From: JBOGED01 sp050743625
Lineage (GTDB): Bacteria; Actinomycetota; Nitriliruptoria; Euzebyales; Egibacteraceae
Reading direction: 5' to 3'
DNA: 23,869 nucleotides
Assembly: GCA_050743625.1 (NCBI GenBank)
Contig: JBOGED010000629.1
Span: 1 to 23,869, forward strand
In this document: one piece after another, positions 15,402 through 22,967 of the stretch
How positions within the stretch are numbered: position 1 is the stretch's first letter
Layout of the letters: every line of letters begins with the position of its first letter
The notes under the pieces: generated by a model
Told to the model about the DNA's origin: nothing
Seen by the model: only the letters and a program-made list of their open reading frames with translations
The model's database searches: none
Program-made: the position numbers and the translations under genes

Positions 15402-16178
15402 ATGGACTACCAGCATTTGATCGTCAAGCTCGATGGCGGGGTCGTGCGGCTGACCCTGAACCGGCCGGAGCGGCGGAACGCCCTCAGCCTTGCGCTCATG
15501 CGGGAGGTCATCGACGCCTTACGCACGGCGTCGAGGTCGCCGGACGCGCGCGTCGTCGTGGTCGAGGGGGCGGGAGCGGTGTTCTCGGCCGGGCACGACC
15601 TCAGCGAGATGGTCGAGCGCGACCTCGGCTTCTACACCGAGCTCTTCGACGTCTGCACGCAGATGATGGAGATGATCCACAGGATCCCGCAACCGGTCAT
15701 CGCGAAGGTGCACGGCGTGGCGACCGCGGCGGGCTGCCAGCTGGTCGCGGCGTGTGACCTCGCGGTGGCCGAGGCCGGAGCCCGCTTCGCCACGCCTGGC
15801 GTGCGGATCGGGCTGTTCTGCTCGACACCGATGGTGCCGATCTCACGCGCCGTGGGCCGCAAGCGGGCGATGGAGATGCTCCTGACGGGTGAGATGATCG
15901 ACGCCGCGACCGCGGCGCAGTGGGGCTTGATCAACCGTGCCGTGCCGGCCGAGGACCTCGACGCGGAGGTGAACCGGCTCGTGGACGCTATGGTCGCCTC
16001 CAGCCCACTGACCCTCGGGATCGGCAAAGAGGCCTTCTACACCCAGATCGAGCTGGACGAGCACCGCGCCTACGACCACGCCAAGGTCGTGATGGCGGCG
16101 AACGCCCTCGCCGCCGACGCCCAAGAGGGCATCTGCGCCTTCCTCGGCAAACGTGCCCCCGAGTGGACCGGCCGCTAA
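15402..16178 (+). CDS. Enoyl-CoA hydratase/isomerase-family protein (ECHDC3-like, catalytic Glu absent)
   Basis: The 258-residue crotonase-fold protein has the oxyanion-hole and CoA-binding sequence VFSAGHDLSEM at about 60-70. HGVATAAGCQLVAACDLAVA and FATPGVRIGLFCSTP follow. In classical hydratases two Glu residues lie in GCEL and QPEI; here Gln113 and Gly133 replace them. The pattern GCQL...FATPGVxxGLFCSTP is characteristic of the ECHDC3 type. CoA thioester binding is likely, but plain hydration is doubtful. AAAGGAAG lies before ATG 15402. It is the last gene of the operon, after the PaaK-like gene, and a large hairpin follows. Confidence 0.9.
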   Translation: MDYQHLIVKLDGGVVRLTLNRPERRNALSLALMREVIDALRTASRSPDARVVVVEGAGAVFSAGHDLSEMVERDLGFYTELFDVCTQMMEMIHRIPQPVIAKVHGVATAAGCQLVAACDLAVAEAGARFATPGVRIGLFCSTPMVPISRAVGRKRAMEMLLTGEMIDAATAAQWGLINRAVPAEDLDAEVNRLVDAMVASSPLTLGIGKEAFYTQIELDEHRAYDHAKVVMAANALAADAQEGICAFLGKRAPEWTGR

Positions 16179-16198
16179 CGGAGCGTCGCCGAAGTTCG

Positions 16199-16245
16199 TT
16201 TGTGCTGGACCCGGCGGAGTACGGACCGCCGATATCCAGCACAAA
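16199..16245. terminator. Bidirectional hairpin between convergent genes
   Basis: TTTGTGCTGGA at 16199-16209 pairs with TCCAGCACAAA at 16235-16245, and an inner CGGCGG/CCGCCG stem (16212-16217, 16226-16231) extends it. It sits between the hydratase stop and the stop of the minus-strand nucleotidyltransferase gene. The A-run on one side and T-run on the other suit termination from both directions. Confidence 0.75.
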
Positions 16246-16279
16246 GAGACCGCATCAGCCGAACGGACCGCGCCTCGAG

Positions 16280-16791
16280 TCACTTCGGCTCGCGAGTGAT
16301 GCGGTCGAGCAGCTTGCGCAGTGTGGGCAGCATCGCGTGATCCTTCGGCCTCCCCGCCGCCTCCTTCGACCGGATCACGTCGAGCAACGACGCCACCTGC
16401 GCCTGTACACCGCCAACCTCGTACGTGACGGCATTGGCGGCGAGATCGTCGTACCCCTCGGTACCGGACGGTTGAAAAGCGCGGTCAAGGTCTCCGTACT
16501 GGGTCTGGAGGTTCCAGATCTGCCCCCTTGCCAATCCCTCACCTCCTGGGTTGAACGGCAAGCCCTCGGGGACGGCGTCCGTGCGTATGCGGGCGTCGAG
16601 GTCCCTCAGCGCAGCGGCAAGCCGGTGGTTGTCACGGTCGGAGGCCGGCGTGATATCGGCGTCACCAGTCCGGATCGCCGAGCCGTGGAGGGTTGCGGCA
16701 AACGCATCGATCAGCACGAACCGAACCTCGTGCGCCGTGAGGCACGGAGGATCTCGACCGGTTGGAAGCGCGGGTTGACCAGCTCGCTCAT
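16280..16791 (-). pseudogene. Nucleotidyltransferase-superfamily protein, one-base frameshift near the N-terminus
   Basis: From ATG 16791 the frame reads MSELVNPRFQPVEILRA, and then a missing C near 16741 breaks it. The following frame continues with TAHEVRFVLIDAFAATLHGSAIRTGDADI, holding the GS...DxD nucleotidyltransferase motif. It then runs through YDDLAANAVTYEVGG and AGRPKDHAMLPTLRKLL to the stop at 16280. The repaired length is about 170 residues. The ATG overlaps the stop of the upstream XRE-type gene (ATGA), so the two are translationally coupled. Nucleotidyltransferases paired with small HTH proteins occur in toxin-antitoxin and defence loci. Which partner is the toxin cannot be judged here. 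If the frameshift is real, the enzyme is dead unless an internal GTG (16717) is used. Confidence 0.75.
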
Positions 16792-17105
16792 CTGGCGCGC
16801 CGAGCCGAGTGAGCCACGCGCTCCCACTCGAGTAGGTCCAACAGGTGCTGGATTCGCTGCGTGGGAGTCATCGCGAGATGCCGGCCAAAGGAGCGCTCGT
16901 CAGAGTCGTCGCGCTTCACGACGCGGACCTCCAGGTCCAGGTCACAGGCGCGCAGTGCCCGCACGACGGTCTCGAGGGAGAGCGGCTCGCGCCCTTTTTC
17001 CCAGGTGGCGAGCTCCTCCTCCGCGATTCCGAGCCGCTCGGCCAGCTCAGCCGGCTCCAGCCTGGCCCGGAGCCTGGCCTCCTTGATCAGCAATCCGCCG
17101 TTCAC
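16788..17105 (-). CDS. XRE-family helix-turn-helix protein
   Basis: The 105-residue protein has a Cro/C1-type helix-turn-helix at about residues 6-55: LIKEARLRARLEPAELAERLG, IAEEELATWEKG, then LETVVRALRACDLDLEV. A charged tail of about 45 residues follows, which could contact a partner. The start is GTG 17105. No Shine-Dalgarno sequence precedes it, but TATCCT lies eight bases upstream, suggesting a leaderless mRNA. Its stop overlaps the start of the nucleotidyltransferase gene. By context it is probably the antitoxin or autorepressor of that pair, by inference. It is divergent from phoH. Confidence 0.8.
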   Translation of the reverse strand: MNGGLLIKEARLRARLEPAELAERLGIAEEELATWEKGREPLSLETVVRALRACDLDLEVRVVKRDDSDERSFGRHLAMTPTQRIQHLLDLLEWERVAHSARRAR

Positions 17106-17113
17106 AAGGGGGC

Positions 17114-17119
17114 AGGATA
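17114..17119 (-). promoter_or_regulatory. Putative -10 element of a leaderless XRE-gene transcript
   Basis: On the minus strand TATCCT is separated by eight bases from the GTG start, matching the TANNNT placement of actinobacterial leaderless promoters. No good -35 element is visible. Confidence 0.35.
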
Positions 17120-17216
17120 CGCGGATTGGCGGGCAGATTTCTGATGAGCTCCCGCGTGCTCACGGGATACCATCTTCCGCAGAATCCTTTGACCCCAACC
17201 CACGAAAAGCGACCGC

Positions 17217-18191
17217 TTGGCCAGCACGACGCAAGTCAAGACCTCCATTCCAGGGCACCACTCGATGGTGTCGCTCCTCGGATCCCGTGACGAGCTGCTC
17301 AAGCTGGTCGAGAGCGCGTTCAACGTCGGGATCCTGGTACGCGGCAACGAGATCACCGTCACGGGGCCAGAGGCGGAGGCCCGCAAGGTCGTTCACCTGT
17401 TCTCAGAGCTCGTCCGGCTGCTCGACTCGGGCCAGAACCTCGACGAGGCCAACGTCACGGCGTCGATCGCGATGGTCCAGAGCGCCACGCACCCCAACCC
17501 GTCCGAGGTGCTGTCCGACGCTGCCCTGACCCATCGGGGCCGGGTGATCCGTCCGAAGACGGCTGGCCAGAAGCGCTACCTGGATGCCATCCGCGAGAAC
17601 ACCGTGGTCTTCGGCATCGGCCCGGCGGGCACCGGCAAGACCTACCTCGCGATGGCAATGGCCGTCCTCGCGCTGAAACGCAAGGACGTCACGCGCATCA
17701 TCCTCACCCGCCCGGCCGTCGAGGCCGGCGAGCGCCTGGGCTTCCTGCCCGGCACGCTGTTCGAGAAGATCGACCCGTACCTGAGGCCGTTGTTCGACGC
17801 GCTCCACGACATGATGGACGCCGAGCAGCTCTCGCTGCTGATGGAGCGTGGGACGATCGAGGTCGCGCCACTGGCGTACATGCGAGGGCGCACGCTGAAC
17901 GACAGCTTCATCGTGCTGGACGAGGCCCAGAACACGACACCCGAGCAGATGAAGATGTTCCTCACTCGCTTGGGCTTCGGCTCGAAGGCGGTCGTCACCG
18001 GCGACGTCACGCAGGTCGACCTGCCGTCCGGCCGTCACTCGGGCCTGCGCGTCGTCCGTAACATCCTCACGGGGATCGACGGCGTCGCGTTCTGCGAGCT
18101 GACCGGCCGCGACGTCGTCCGGCACCGGATCGTCCAAGAGATCGTCGAGGCCTACGGCCGCTTCGACGAGGCTCATGAGACCAGACCATGA
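17217..18191 (+). CDS. PhoH-family ATPase (PhoL/YbeZ-like)
   Basis: The 324-residue protein has an N-terminal segment that may bind RNA, as in other PhoH/YbeZ proteins, and a RecA-like PhoH core. Walker A GPAGTGKT is at about 135-142, ILTRPAVEAGERLGFLPGTL is the signature stretch, Walker B is FIVLDEAQNTT, and VVTGDVTQVDLP is sensor-like. YbeZ-type proteins act with YbeY in rRNA maturation, and ybeY is the next gene, 48 bp downstream. The first start is TTG 17217 (MASTTQVKTS) with no clear ribosome binding site. ATG 17265 (MVSLLGSRD) is an alternative, but the upstream residues look family-like. Confidence 0.93.
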   Translation: MASTTQVKTSIPGHHSMVSLLGSRDELLKLVESAFNVGILVRGNEITVTGPEAEARKVVHLFSELVRLLDSGQNLDEANVTASIAMVQSATHPNPSEVLSDAALTHRGRVIRPKTAGQKRYLDAIRENTVVFGIGPAGTGKTYLAMAMAVLALKRKDVTRIILTRPAVEAGERLGFLPGTLFEKIDPYLRPLFDALHDMMDAEQLSLLMERGTIEVAPLAYMRGRTLNDSFIVLDEAQNTTPEQMKMFLTRLGFGSKAVVTGDVTQVDLPSGRHSGLRVVRNILTGIDGVAFCELTGRDVVRHRIVQEIVEAYGRFDEAHETRP

Positions 18192-18239
18192 GCGAGGGCG
18201 CGGACAGCCACCGAACCCAACCCAACCGGGGATCACGAC

Positions 18240-18698
18240 GTGACCGTGTACCTGGCTGACGAGCAGTCCCGCCCAGTCGACCTCGAGCGGCTCCAGCGAC
18301 TGGCGGAGTATGTGCTCGCGGACCGTCGAGTGCCTGACGCGATGGAGCTGTCGGTCTTGTGCGTGGAGCGCGACGTCATCGCGAGCCTCAACGCGGCGTA
18401 TATGGGCAGCGAGGGCCCGACGGACGTGCTTGCGTTCCCCATCGACTACCCCGGCGAGACGGCGGCGGGGCAACCCAGCCTGCTCGGCGACGTCGTGCTC
18501 TGCCCTGCGGTCGCCGAAGAGCACGCGTCCAGCGATGGCCGGGGACTGAGCGACGAGGTCGAGTTGCTGCTCGTCCATGGAATCTTGCACCTACTGGGTC
18601 ACGACCACGCCGAGCCCGAAGAGCAAGAGCTGATGTTCGGTCTGACGGACCAGCTCTTGACGAGGTTCCGGGCCGCCGCGCGGCGACGGGACTCCTGA
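18240..18698 (+). CDS. ybeY: Endoribonuclease YbeY (16S rRNA maturation)
   Basis: This 152-residue metalloprotein carries the zinc motif HGILHLLGHDH at about residues 113-123 (His113, His117 and His123). It also has the family blocks NAAYMGSEGPTDVLAFPID and LGDVVLCPAVAEEHA. YbeY processes the 3' end of 16S rRNA and takes part in ribosome quality control. The GTG start at 18240 gives the normal family N-terminus. Its stop overlaps the ATG of the CBS/CorC gene (TGATG), placing phoH, ybeY and the CorC-like gene in one operon, as is usual in actinobacteria. Confidence 0.95.
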   Translation: MTVYLADEQSRPVDLERLQRLAEYVLADRRVPDAMELSVLCVERDVIASLNAAYMGSEGPTDVLAFPIDYPGETAAGQPSLLGDVVLCPAVAEEHASSDGRGLSDEVELLLVHGILHLLGHDHAEPEEQELMFGLTDQLLTRFRAAARRRDS

Positions 18699-19996
18699 TG
18701 CCCGAGTTCACGCAGCGCGATGCGTACGCATTGGCAGCCGTGGTCCTGCTGCTGCTCGTGGCGGCGTACTTCGGCGCGGCCCGAGCCGCGATGACTCGGA
18801 TGACGCCCTACCGCTCCCTGAAGCTGGCCGAGGAGGGCATGCCAGGAGCCCAGCGGCTCGTGGCGCTGATGCGCAACCCCGCCCGCACCCTGAACATCCT
18901 CGCGCTGCTCGTCATCACTGTGCAGGTGGCCGCAGTCGCGCTGCTGACCATCGTCGCCGACAACGTCTTGTCCGGTGGGCCCGCGTTCGCGCTCGCCCTG
19001 CCTCTGGGCGCGGCGCTGCTGTTCGTCATCGCGGACGTCGTCCCCCAGACCATCGGCTTGCAGCGCACTGACAAGGTCGCATGCCGTACGGCCCGCTGGG
19101 TCGCCTTGCTCGCCCGCCCGCTTTCCCCCTTCGCATGGCTGCTGATCCGGGTTGGTAACGTGATCGCCCCAGGGAAAGGGCTGGCGAGCGGGCCGTTCGT
19201 GACCGAAGAAGCGCTTCGGGAGCTGATCGACGTCGCCGAATCGGATGAGGTCATCGAAGCGGGCGAGCGCGCGATGATCCATTCGATTTTCGAGCTGGGC
19301 GACACGGTGGTGCGCGAGATTATGGTCCCGCGGCCGGACATGGTCATGGTCTCGGCGGACGACAGTCTCGGCCACGTGGTTGAGGTACTGCTGTCCGCCG
19401 GCTATACGCGCCTGCCCGTCTATCACGGCGACCGTGACACGATCGTCGGCCTCGTCTACGCCAAGGACGTGCTCCAGCAGCTGCACACCGCGCGTGGCGA
19501 AGACGGGCCGTGGCAGGAGCTGATGCGGACGCCGTACTTCGTCCCCGAGCTGAAGCCGGTGGACGAGTTGCTGCGAGAGCTGCAGGCTCGCCAGATCCAC
19601 CTCGCGATCGTCGTGGACGAGTACGGCACCACCGCGGGGCTCGTGACGATCGAGGACATCCTCGAAGAGATCGTGGGCGAGATCGTCGACGAGTACGACC
19701 GGGAGGAGGCGCTCGTCGAGCAGCTCGACGCCGATCGGTGGAGAGTCAACGCGCGCCTGCCGATCGACGAGCTGGACGAGCTGGCCCACACCGACCTTCC
19801 CGACGAGGATTGGGACACCGTCGGTGGCCTGCTGTTCGGCCTGCTCGGGCACGTCCCCCAACCGGGTGAGCAGGTGGAGGTCAACGCCCTCCGCCTCACC
19901 GCCGAGCGAGTCAAGGACCGGCGCATCGCGACGATCCTCGTCGAGCGGACGTCAGCCTCCCCGACCCGCGCCGTAGCCGCCGAGGGGTCCAGCTAG
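18698..19996 (+). CDS. CNNM/CorC-family membrane protein with CBS domains
   Basis: The 432-residue protein has an N-terminal DUF21/CNNM-type membrane domain with three to four hydrophobic segments (about 10-30, 68-88, 95-115, 135-150). A linker, FVTEEALRELIDVAESDEVIEAGERAMIHSIFELGD, leads into the CBS pair: TVVREIMVPRPDMVMV, LPVYHGDRDTIVGLVYAKD, then LAIVVDEYGTTAGLVTIEDILEEIVGEI. A CorC_HlyC transporter-associated domain closes it (WRVNARLPIDELDEL, WDTVGGLLFGLLGHVP). Such proteins are linked to Mg2+/Co2+ efflux or homeostasis and are often annotated as hemolysin-like. The ATG overlaps the ybeY stop. A 42-bp palindrome follows its 3' end. Confidence 0.93.
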   Translation: MPEFTQRDAYALAAVVLLLLVAAYFGAARAAMTRMTPYRSLKLAEEGMPGAQRLVALMRNPARTLNILALLVITVQVAAVALLTIVADNVLSGGPAFALALPLGAALLFVIADVVPQTIGLQRTDKVACRTARWVALLARPLSPFAWLLIRVGNVIAPGKGLASGPFVTEEALRELIDVAESDEVIEAGERAMIHSIFELGDTVVREIMVPRPDMVMVSADDSLGHVVEVLLSAGYTRLPVYHGDRDTIVGLVYAKDVLQQLHTARGEDGPWQELMRTPYFVPELKPVDELLRELQARQIHLAIVVDEYGTTAGLVTIEDILEEIVGEIVDEYDREEALVEQLDADRWRVNARLPIDELDELAHTDLPDEDWDTVGGLLFGLLGHVPQPGEQVEVNALRLTAERVKDRRIATILVERTSASPTRAVAAEGSS

Positions 19997-20024
19997 TGGC
20001 ATACCTGGCCGGCATTTTCCTGCA

Positions 20025-20066
20025 CTGTGCAGAGTTATGCTGGTATACCGGCATAACTCTGCACAG
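20025..20066. repeat. 42-bp dispersed palindrome, copy 3
   Basis: The arms are CTGTGCAGAGTTATGC and GCATAACTCTGCACAG around TGGTATACCG, close to a perfect palindrome. It is preceded by GCCGGCATTTTCCTGCAC (20009-20026), the reverse complement of the module at 11024-11041. It lies 28 bp after the CorC-like stop and could also act as a transcription terminator. Confidence 0.9.
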
Positions 20067-20115
20067 TAGGGCCAAAGGCCGGGCCCCGACGCGTCGACAG
20101 CGTCGAGGCCCTCCT

Positions 20116-20133
20116 CCCCAGCTCCTGCTGGGG
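20116..20133 (+). other. Small hairpin just upstream of cdd
   Basis: CCCCAG (20116-20121) and CTGGGG (20128-20133) form a 6-bp GC-rich stem with a six-base loop, ending about 23 bases before the cdd start. It may be a weak terminator or a leader structure; no function can be assigned. Confidence 0.3.
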
Positions 20134-20156
20134 GCACAAGGACCGAGGCGCGAGTG

Positions 20157-20606
20157 ATGGACGGGGTGCGCCCAGGCGCTCCTGGCTGGGAGCGGGAAGA
20201 GGCCGCGTTGCTGGCCGCCGCGCGCCGAGCGATGGCGCGTGCGTATGCTCCCTACTCGCGGTTCAAGGTTGGCGCCGCGGTGCGTTGCGCCGACGGGCGG
20301 GTCTTCACCGGCGCGAACGTCGAGAACGCCGCCTACGCCGTCTCGTTGTGCGCCGAGCGGGTCGCGGTGCCCGCGGCGATCACCGCCGGTGCACGGGAAC
20401 TCGTCGCCCTCGCGGTCGCCTGCTCGGGCGCCGATCCCTGCCCGCCATGCGGCATGTGCCGCCAAGTCCTCTTCGAGTTCGCGCCCGACCTCTACGTCGT
20501 CGTTGCCGGCACCGACAGCCCGGCCGGCCGGTACATCCTGTCGCGCGACCTCATGCCGTTCGCGTTCGGCCCTGCCCAGCTGCGCTCGGGGGCTGACAGC
20601 CGGTAG
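20157..20606 (+). CDS. cdd: Cytidine deaminase
   Basis: This 149-residue protein is of the short, homotetrameric Cdd type. Cys65 and Glu67 lie in LCAERVA, and the zinc ligands Cys98 and Cys101 lie in PCPPCGMCRQVLFEF. The N-terminal YAPYSRFKVGAAV and GANVENAAYAVSLCAE are the substrate-binding signature. It deaminates cytidine and deoxycytidine in pyrimidine salvage. ATG 20157 follows AGGACCGAGG; GTG 20154, one codon earlier, is the only close rival. The era start lies 11 bp beyond the stop, so co-transcription is likely. Confidence 0.95.
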   Translation: MDGVRPGAPGWEREEAALLAAARRAMARAYAPYSRFKVGAAVRCADGRVFTGANVENAAYAVSLCAERVAVPAAITAGARELVALAVACSGADPCPPCGMCRQVLFEFAPDLYVVVAGTDSPAGRYILSRDLMPFAFGPAQLRSGADSR

Positions 20607-20616
20607 CCTGCGACGC

Positions 20617-21495
20617 ATGCGATCAGGGTTCTGCTCAATCGTCGGCCGCCCGAACGTGGGCAAGTCGACCCTGCTCAACGCGCTCGTCGGCAGGAAGGTC
20701 GCCATCACCACGCCGGTGCCGCAAACCACGCGCCACGCGCTGCGCGCCGTGCTGCATCGTGACGACGCGCAGATCGTGTTCGTCGACACGCCAGGCATGC
20801 ACAAGCCGAAGACCTTGCTCGGCGCGAGACTCAACGAGGTCGCCCGCGGCACGCTATCGGGCGTCGACGTGATCGTGCTAGTGGTCGACGGCCAGGCGGG
20901 GATCGGGCGAGGTGACGAGTTCATCGCCGGACTGCTCACCGACATCGCGACCCCCGTGATCGCCGTGTTGAACAAGGTCGACCGGATCGGGCGCGGCACC
21001 CAGCTCCCACAGCTGCAACGGCTCGCCCAGATGGGCGACTGGGACGAGATCGTGCCGGTATCGGCCACCTCCGGGGAGCAGGTCGACGTGTTGGCGGACC
21101 TCATCGTCGCCCGCATGCCCGAGGGTCCCGCCTACTTCCCCGCCGACCAGGTCATCGACCAGACCCCCGAGCAGCTCGCCGCTGAGACCATCCGTGAGAA
21201 GGCGATCACGCTGATGCGGGAGGAAGTCCCGCACTCGATCACCGTTGTCATCGACGAGATCGTCCCAGGCGAGTCCCAAGGCGTGCTCGCGGTCGCCGCC
21301 ACGCTGTTCGTCGAGCGCGACTCTCAGAAAGGCATCGTGATCGGCAAGGGAGGCGCCGTCCTTCGCGAGATCGGCAAGAACGCCCGCCCCGACCTGGAGC
21401 TGCTCCTCGGCAGCAGGGTCTACCTCGATCTGCGCGTAAAGCTGTCAAAGGAGTGGCAGCGAGATCCCCGCAAGCTCGAACGCCTGGGGTATTGA
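20617..21495 (+). CDS. era: GTPase Era
   Basis: The 292-residue GTPase has G1 GRPNVGKST (10-18), G3 DTPGMHKP, G4 NKVD and G5 SATSG. The C-terminal type II KH domain has GIVIGKGGAVLREIG as its RNA-binding loop. The effector region PVPQTTRHALRAVL is typical. Era binds the 3' end of 16S rRNA and assists 30S assembly, which fits its linkage to ybeY and the PhoH-like gene. The ATG at 20617 gives exactly the family N-terminus. No strong ribosome binding site is visible, so translation may depend on cdd read-through. Confidence 0.97.
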   Translation: MRSGFCSIVGRPNVGKSTLLNALVGRKVAITTPVPQTTRHALRAVLHRDDAQIVFVDTPGMHKPKTLLGARLNEVARGTLSGVDVIVLVVDGQAGIGRGDEFIAGLLTDIATPVIAVLNKVDRIGRGTQLPQLQRLAQMGDWDEIVPVSATSGEQVDVLADLIVARMPEGPAYFPADQVIDQTPEQLAAETIREKAITLMREEVPHSITVVIDEIVPGESQGVLAVAATLFVERDSQKGIVIGKGGAVLREIGKNARPDLELLLGSRVYLDLRVKLSKEWQRDPRKLERLGY

Positions 21496-21531
21496 GACTT
21501 ACGGCGCGTGAGCGGGGAGTAGCGTTGCGGC

Positions 21532-22260
21532 ATGGCGCTTTATCGCGAGCAGGGCGTCGTCCTGAGAACATACAAGCTTGGTGAGGCTGATCGGATCGTG
21601 CACCTGCTCGCCCAGGGACGTGGCAAGGTTCGCGCGGTCGCGAAGGGGATACGCCGCCCTGGCTCGAAGCTCGGCGGCCGGCTGGAGCCGTTCAGCCACG
21701 TGGACCTGCAGCTCTACGAGGGCCGCGACCTCGACATCGTCACCCAAGCCGAGCTGATCACCCCGTTCGCCGATCTACGCGAGGATTGGACGCTCTCCGC
21801 ATGCGCTTCGGCGATGGTCGAGGCCGCCGATCAGCTCGCGCAACCAGGGGAGCGGTCGAACCCACTGTTCCTCTTGCTGCTCCAAGGCCTGCGCGCGCTG
21901 AGCGGCGCGCCACACCATCCCGCGCTCATGCTCGACGCGTACCTGCTGCGGCTGGTCGCCTTAGCCGGCTACCACCCGAGCCTCGACCACTGTGCCTCGT
22001 GCGGGGATCCCGGCGCCCATGGCGTGTTCTCGATCGCGGGAGGAGGAGCGCTTTGCGGCGCCTGCGCCCCACGTGATTCCCGCCCGCTGGATCCCTCCGC
22101 GCGAGCCCTCCTCGACGTGCTCGCGCAGTCGAGCTGGGCTGATCTGGCCGAGGTCGAGATCCCACCCCGCACCCGGCGGATCGCAGGAACGTTGGTGCAC
22201 AGCTTCCTCACGTACCACCTCGGTCGGCCGTTGCGCTCGTGGGACCTGGTGCCTCGGTGA
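21532..22260 (+). CDS. recO: DNA repair protein RecO
   Basis: The 242-residue protein has an N-terminal OB fold (MALYREQGVVLRTYKLGEADRIVHLL, GKVRAVAKGIRRPGSKLGGRLEPFSHVDLQLYEGRDL) and a helical C-terminal domain. A zinc site is formed by CASCG (about 155-160) and CGAC (about 180-184). RecO works with RecR to load RecA on SSB-coated DNA in the RecFOR pathway. ATG 21532 lies 36 bp after era. The stop is within the GTGA that opens uppS, so the two are coupled. Confidence 0.96.
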   Translation: MALYREQGVVLRTYKLGEADRIVHLLAQGRGKVRAVAKGIRRPGSKLGGRLEPFSHVDLQLYEGRDLDIVTQAELITPFADLREDWTLSACASAMVEAADQLAQPGERSNPLFLLLLQGLRALSGAPHHPALMLDAYLLRLVALAGYHPSLDHCASCGDPGAHGVFSIAGGGALCGACAPRDSRPLDPSARALLDVLAQSSWADLAEVEIPPRTRRIAGTLVHSFLTYHLGRPLRSWDLVPR

Positions 22261-22967
22261 CCGGCGCCTGCCTACCGGCCCACGTCGGCGTGATCATGGA
22301 CGGCAACGGGCGCTGGGCCGGCCAGCGGGGACTCCCCCGCAACGCCGGCCACACCGCCGGTGAGGAGGCGCTGTTCGACACCGTCGAGGGCGCGCTGGAG
22401 ATCGGATTGCGCTTCCTGACCGTGTACGCGTTCTCGACGGAGAACTGGAAGCGCCCGCCCTCCGAGGTCTCGTTTCTGATGAACTTCAACCGGGACCTGC
22501 TCGTCCGGCGCGCCGACGAGCTCGACGAGCAGCAGGTGCGGGTCCGCTTTATCGGGCGCCGTGGCCGCCCGGTGCCTCGCCGGTTGATCGAGATGATGGA
22601 GCGCACCGAGGCGCGCACCGCCGGCCACACCCGGTTGACCTTGCAGGTGGCGTTCAACTACGGCGGTCGGGCCGAGTTGGTCGATGCCGCCCGCCGTATC
22701 GCGTCTGACGCCGTGGCGGGTCGCCTGAGTGCGGAGCGGCTGTCCGAGCGGTCGATCCAGGCTCGCCTCTACGAGCCCGACGCTCCCGACGTCGACCTGC
22801 TCGTGCGGACCTCGGGCGAGCAGCGTCTGTCCAACTTCTTGCTGTGGGAGGCCGCCTACGCCGAGCTGGTCTTTACCGACGTGCTCTGGCCCGACTTCCG
22901 CCGCCAACACCTCCACGCCGCCGTCGCCGAGTACCAACGCCGCACCCGCCGCTTCGGCAAGCTCTGA
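22257..22967 (+). CDS. uppS: Isoprenyl transferase (undecaprenyl diphosphate synthase family)
   Basis: The 236-residue cis-prenyltransferase has the catalytic Asp15 in VIMDGNGRWA, the HxxG element in NAGHTAGEEA, and YAFSTENWKRP. LQVAFNYGGRAELVDAAR follows, and the diphosphate-binding RTSGEQRLSNFLLWEAAYAELVF closes the core. It makes the polyprenyl carrier for cell-wall synthesis from IPP; the chain length cannot be told from sequence. I start at GTG 22257, overlapping the recO stop; a GTG six codons earlier is in frame but less likely. A partial, internally deleted copy lies downstream at 23108-23341. Confidence 0.95.
   Translation: MTGACLPAHVGVIMDGNGRWAGQRGLPRNAGHTAGEEALFDTVEGALEIGLRFLTVYAFSTENWKRPPSEVSFLMNFNRDLLVRRADELDEQQVRVRFIGRRGRPVPRRLIEMMERTEARTAGHTRLTLQVAFNYGGRAELVDAARRIASDAVAGRLSAERLSERSIQARLYEPDAPDVDLLVRTSGEQRLSNFLLWEAAYAELVFTDVLWPDFRRQHLHAAVAEYQRRTRRFGKL

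Noticed and set aside
18599..19861. A 420-codon minus-strand frame opposite the CorC-like gene
   Set aside because: It mirrors a strongly conserved plus-strand gene and has a composition typical of an antisense shadow.
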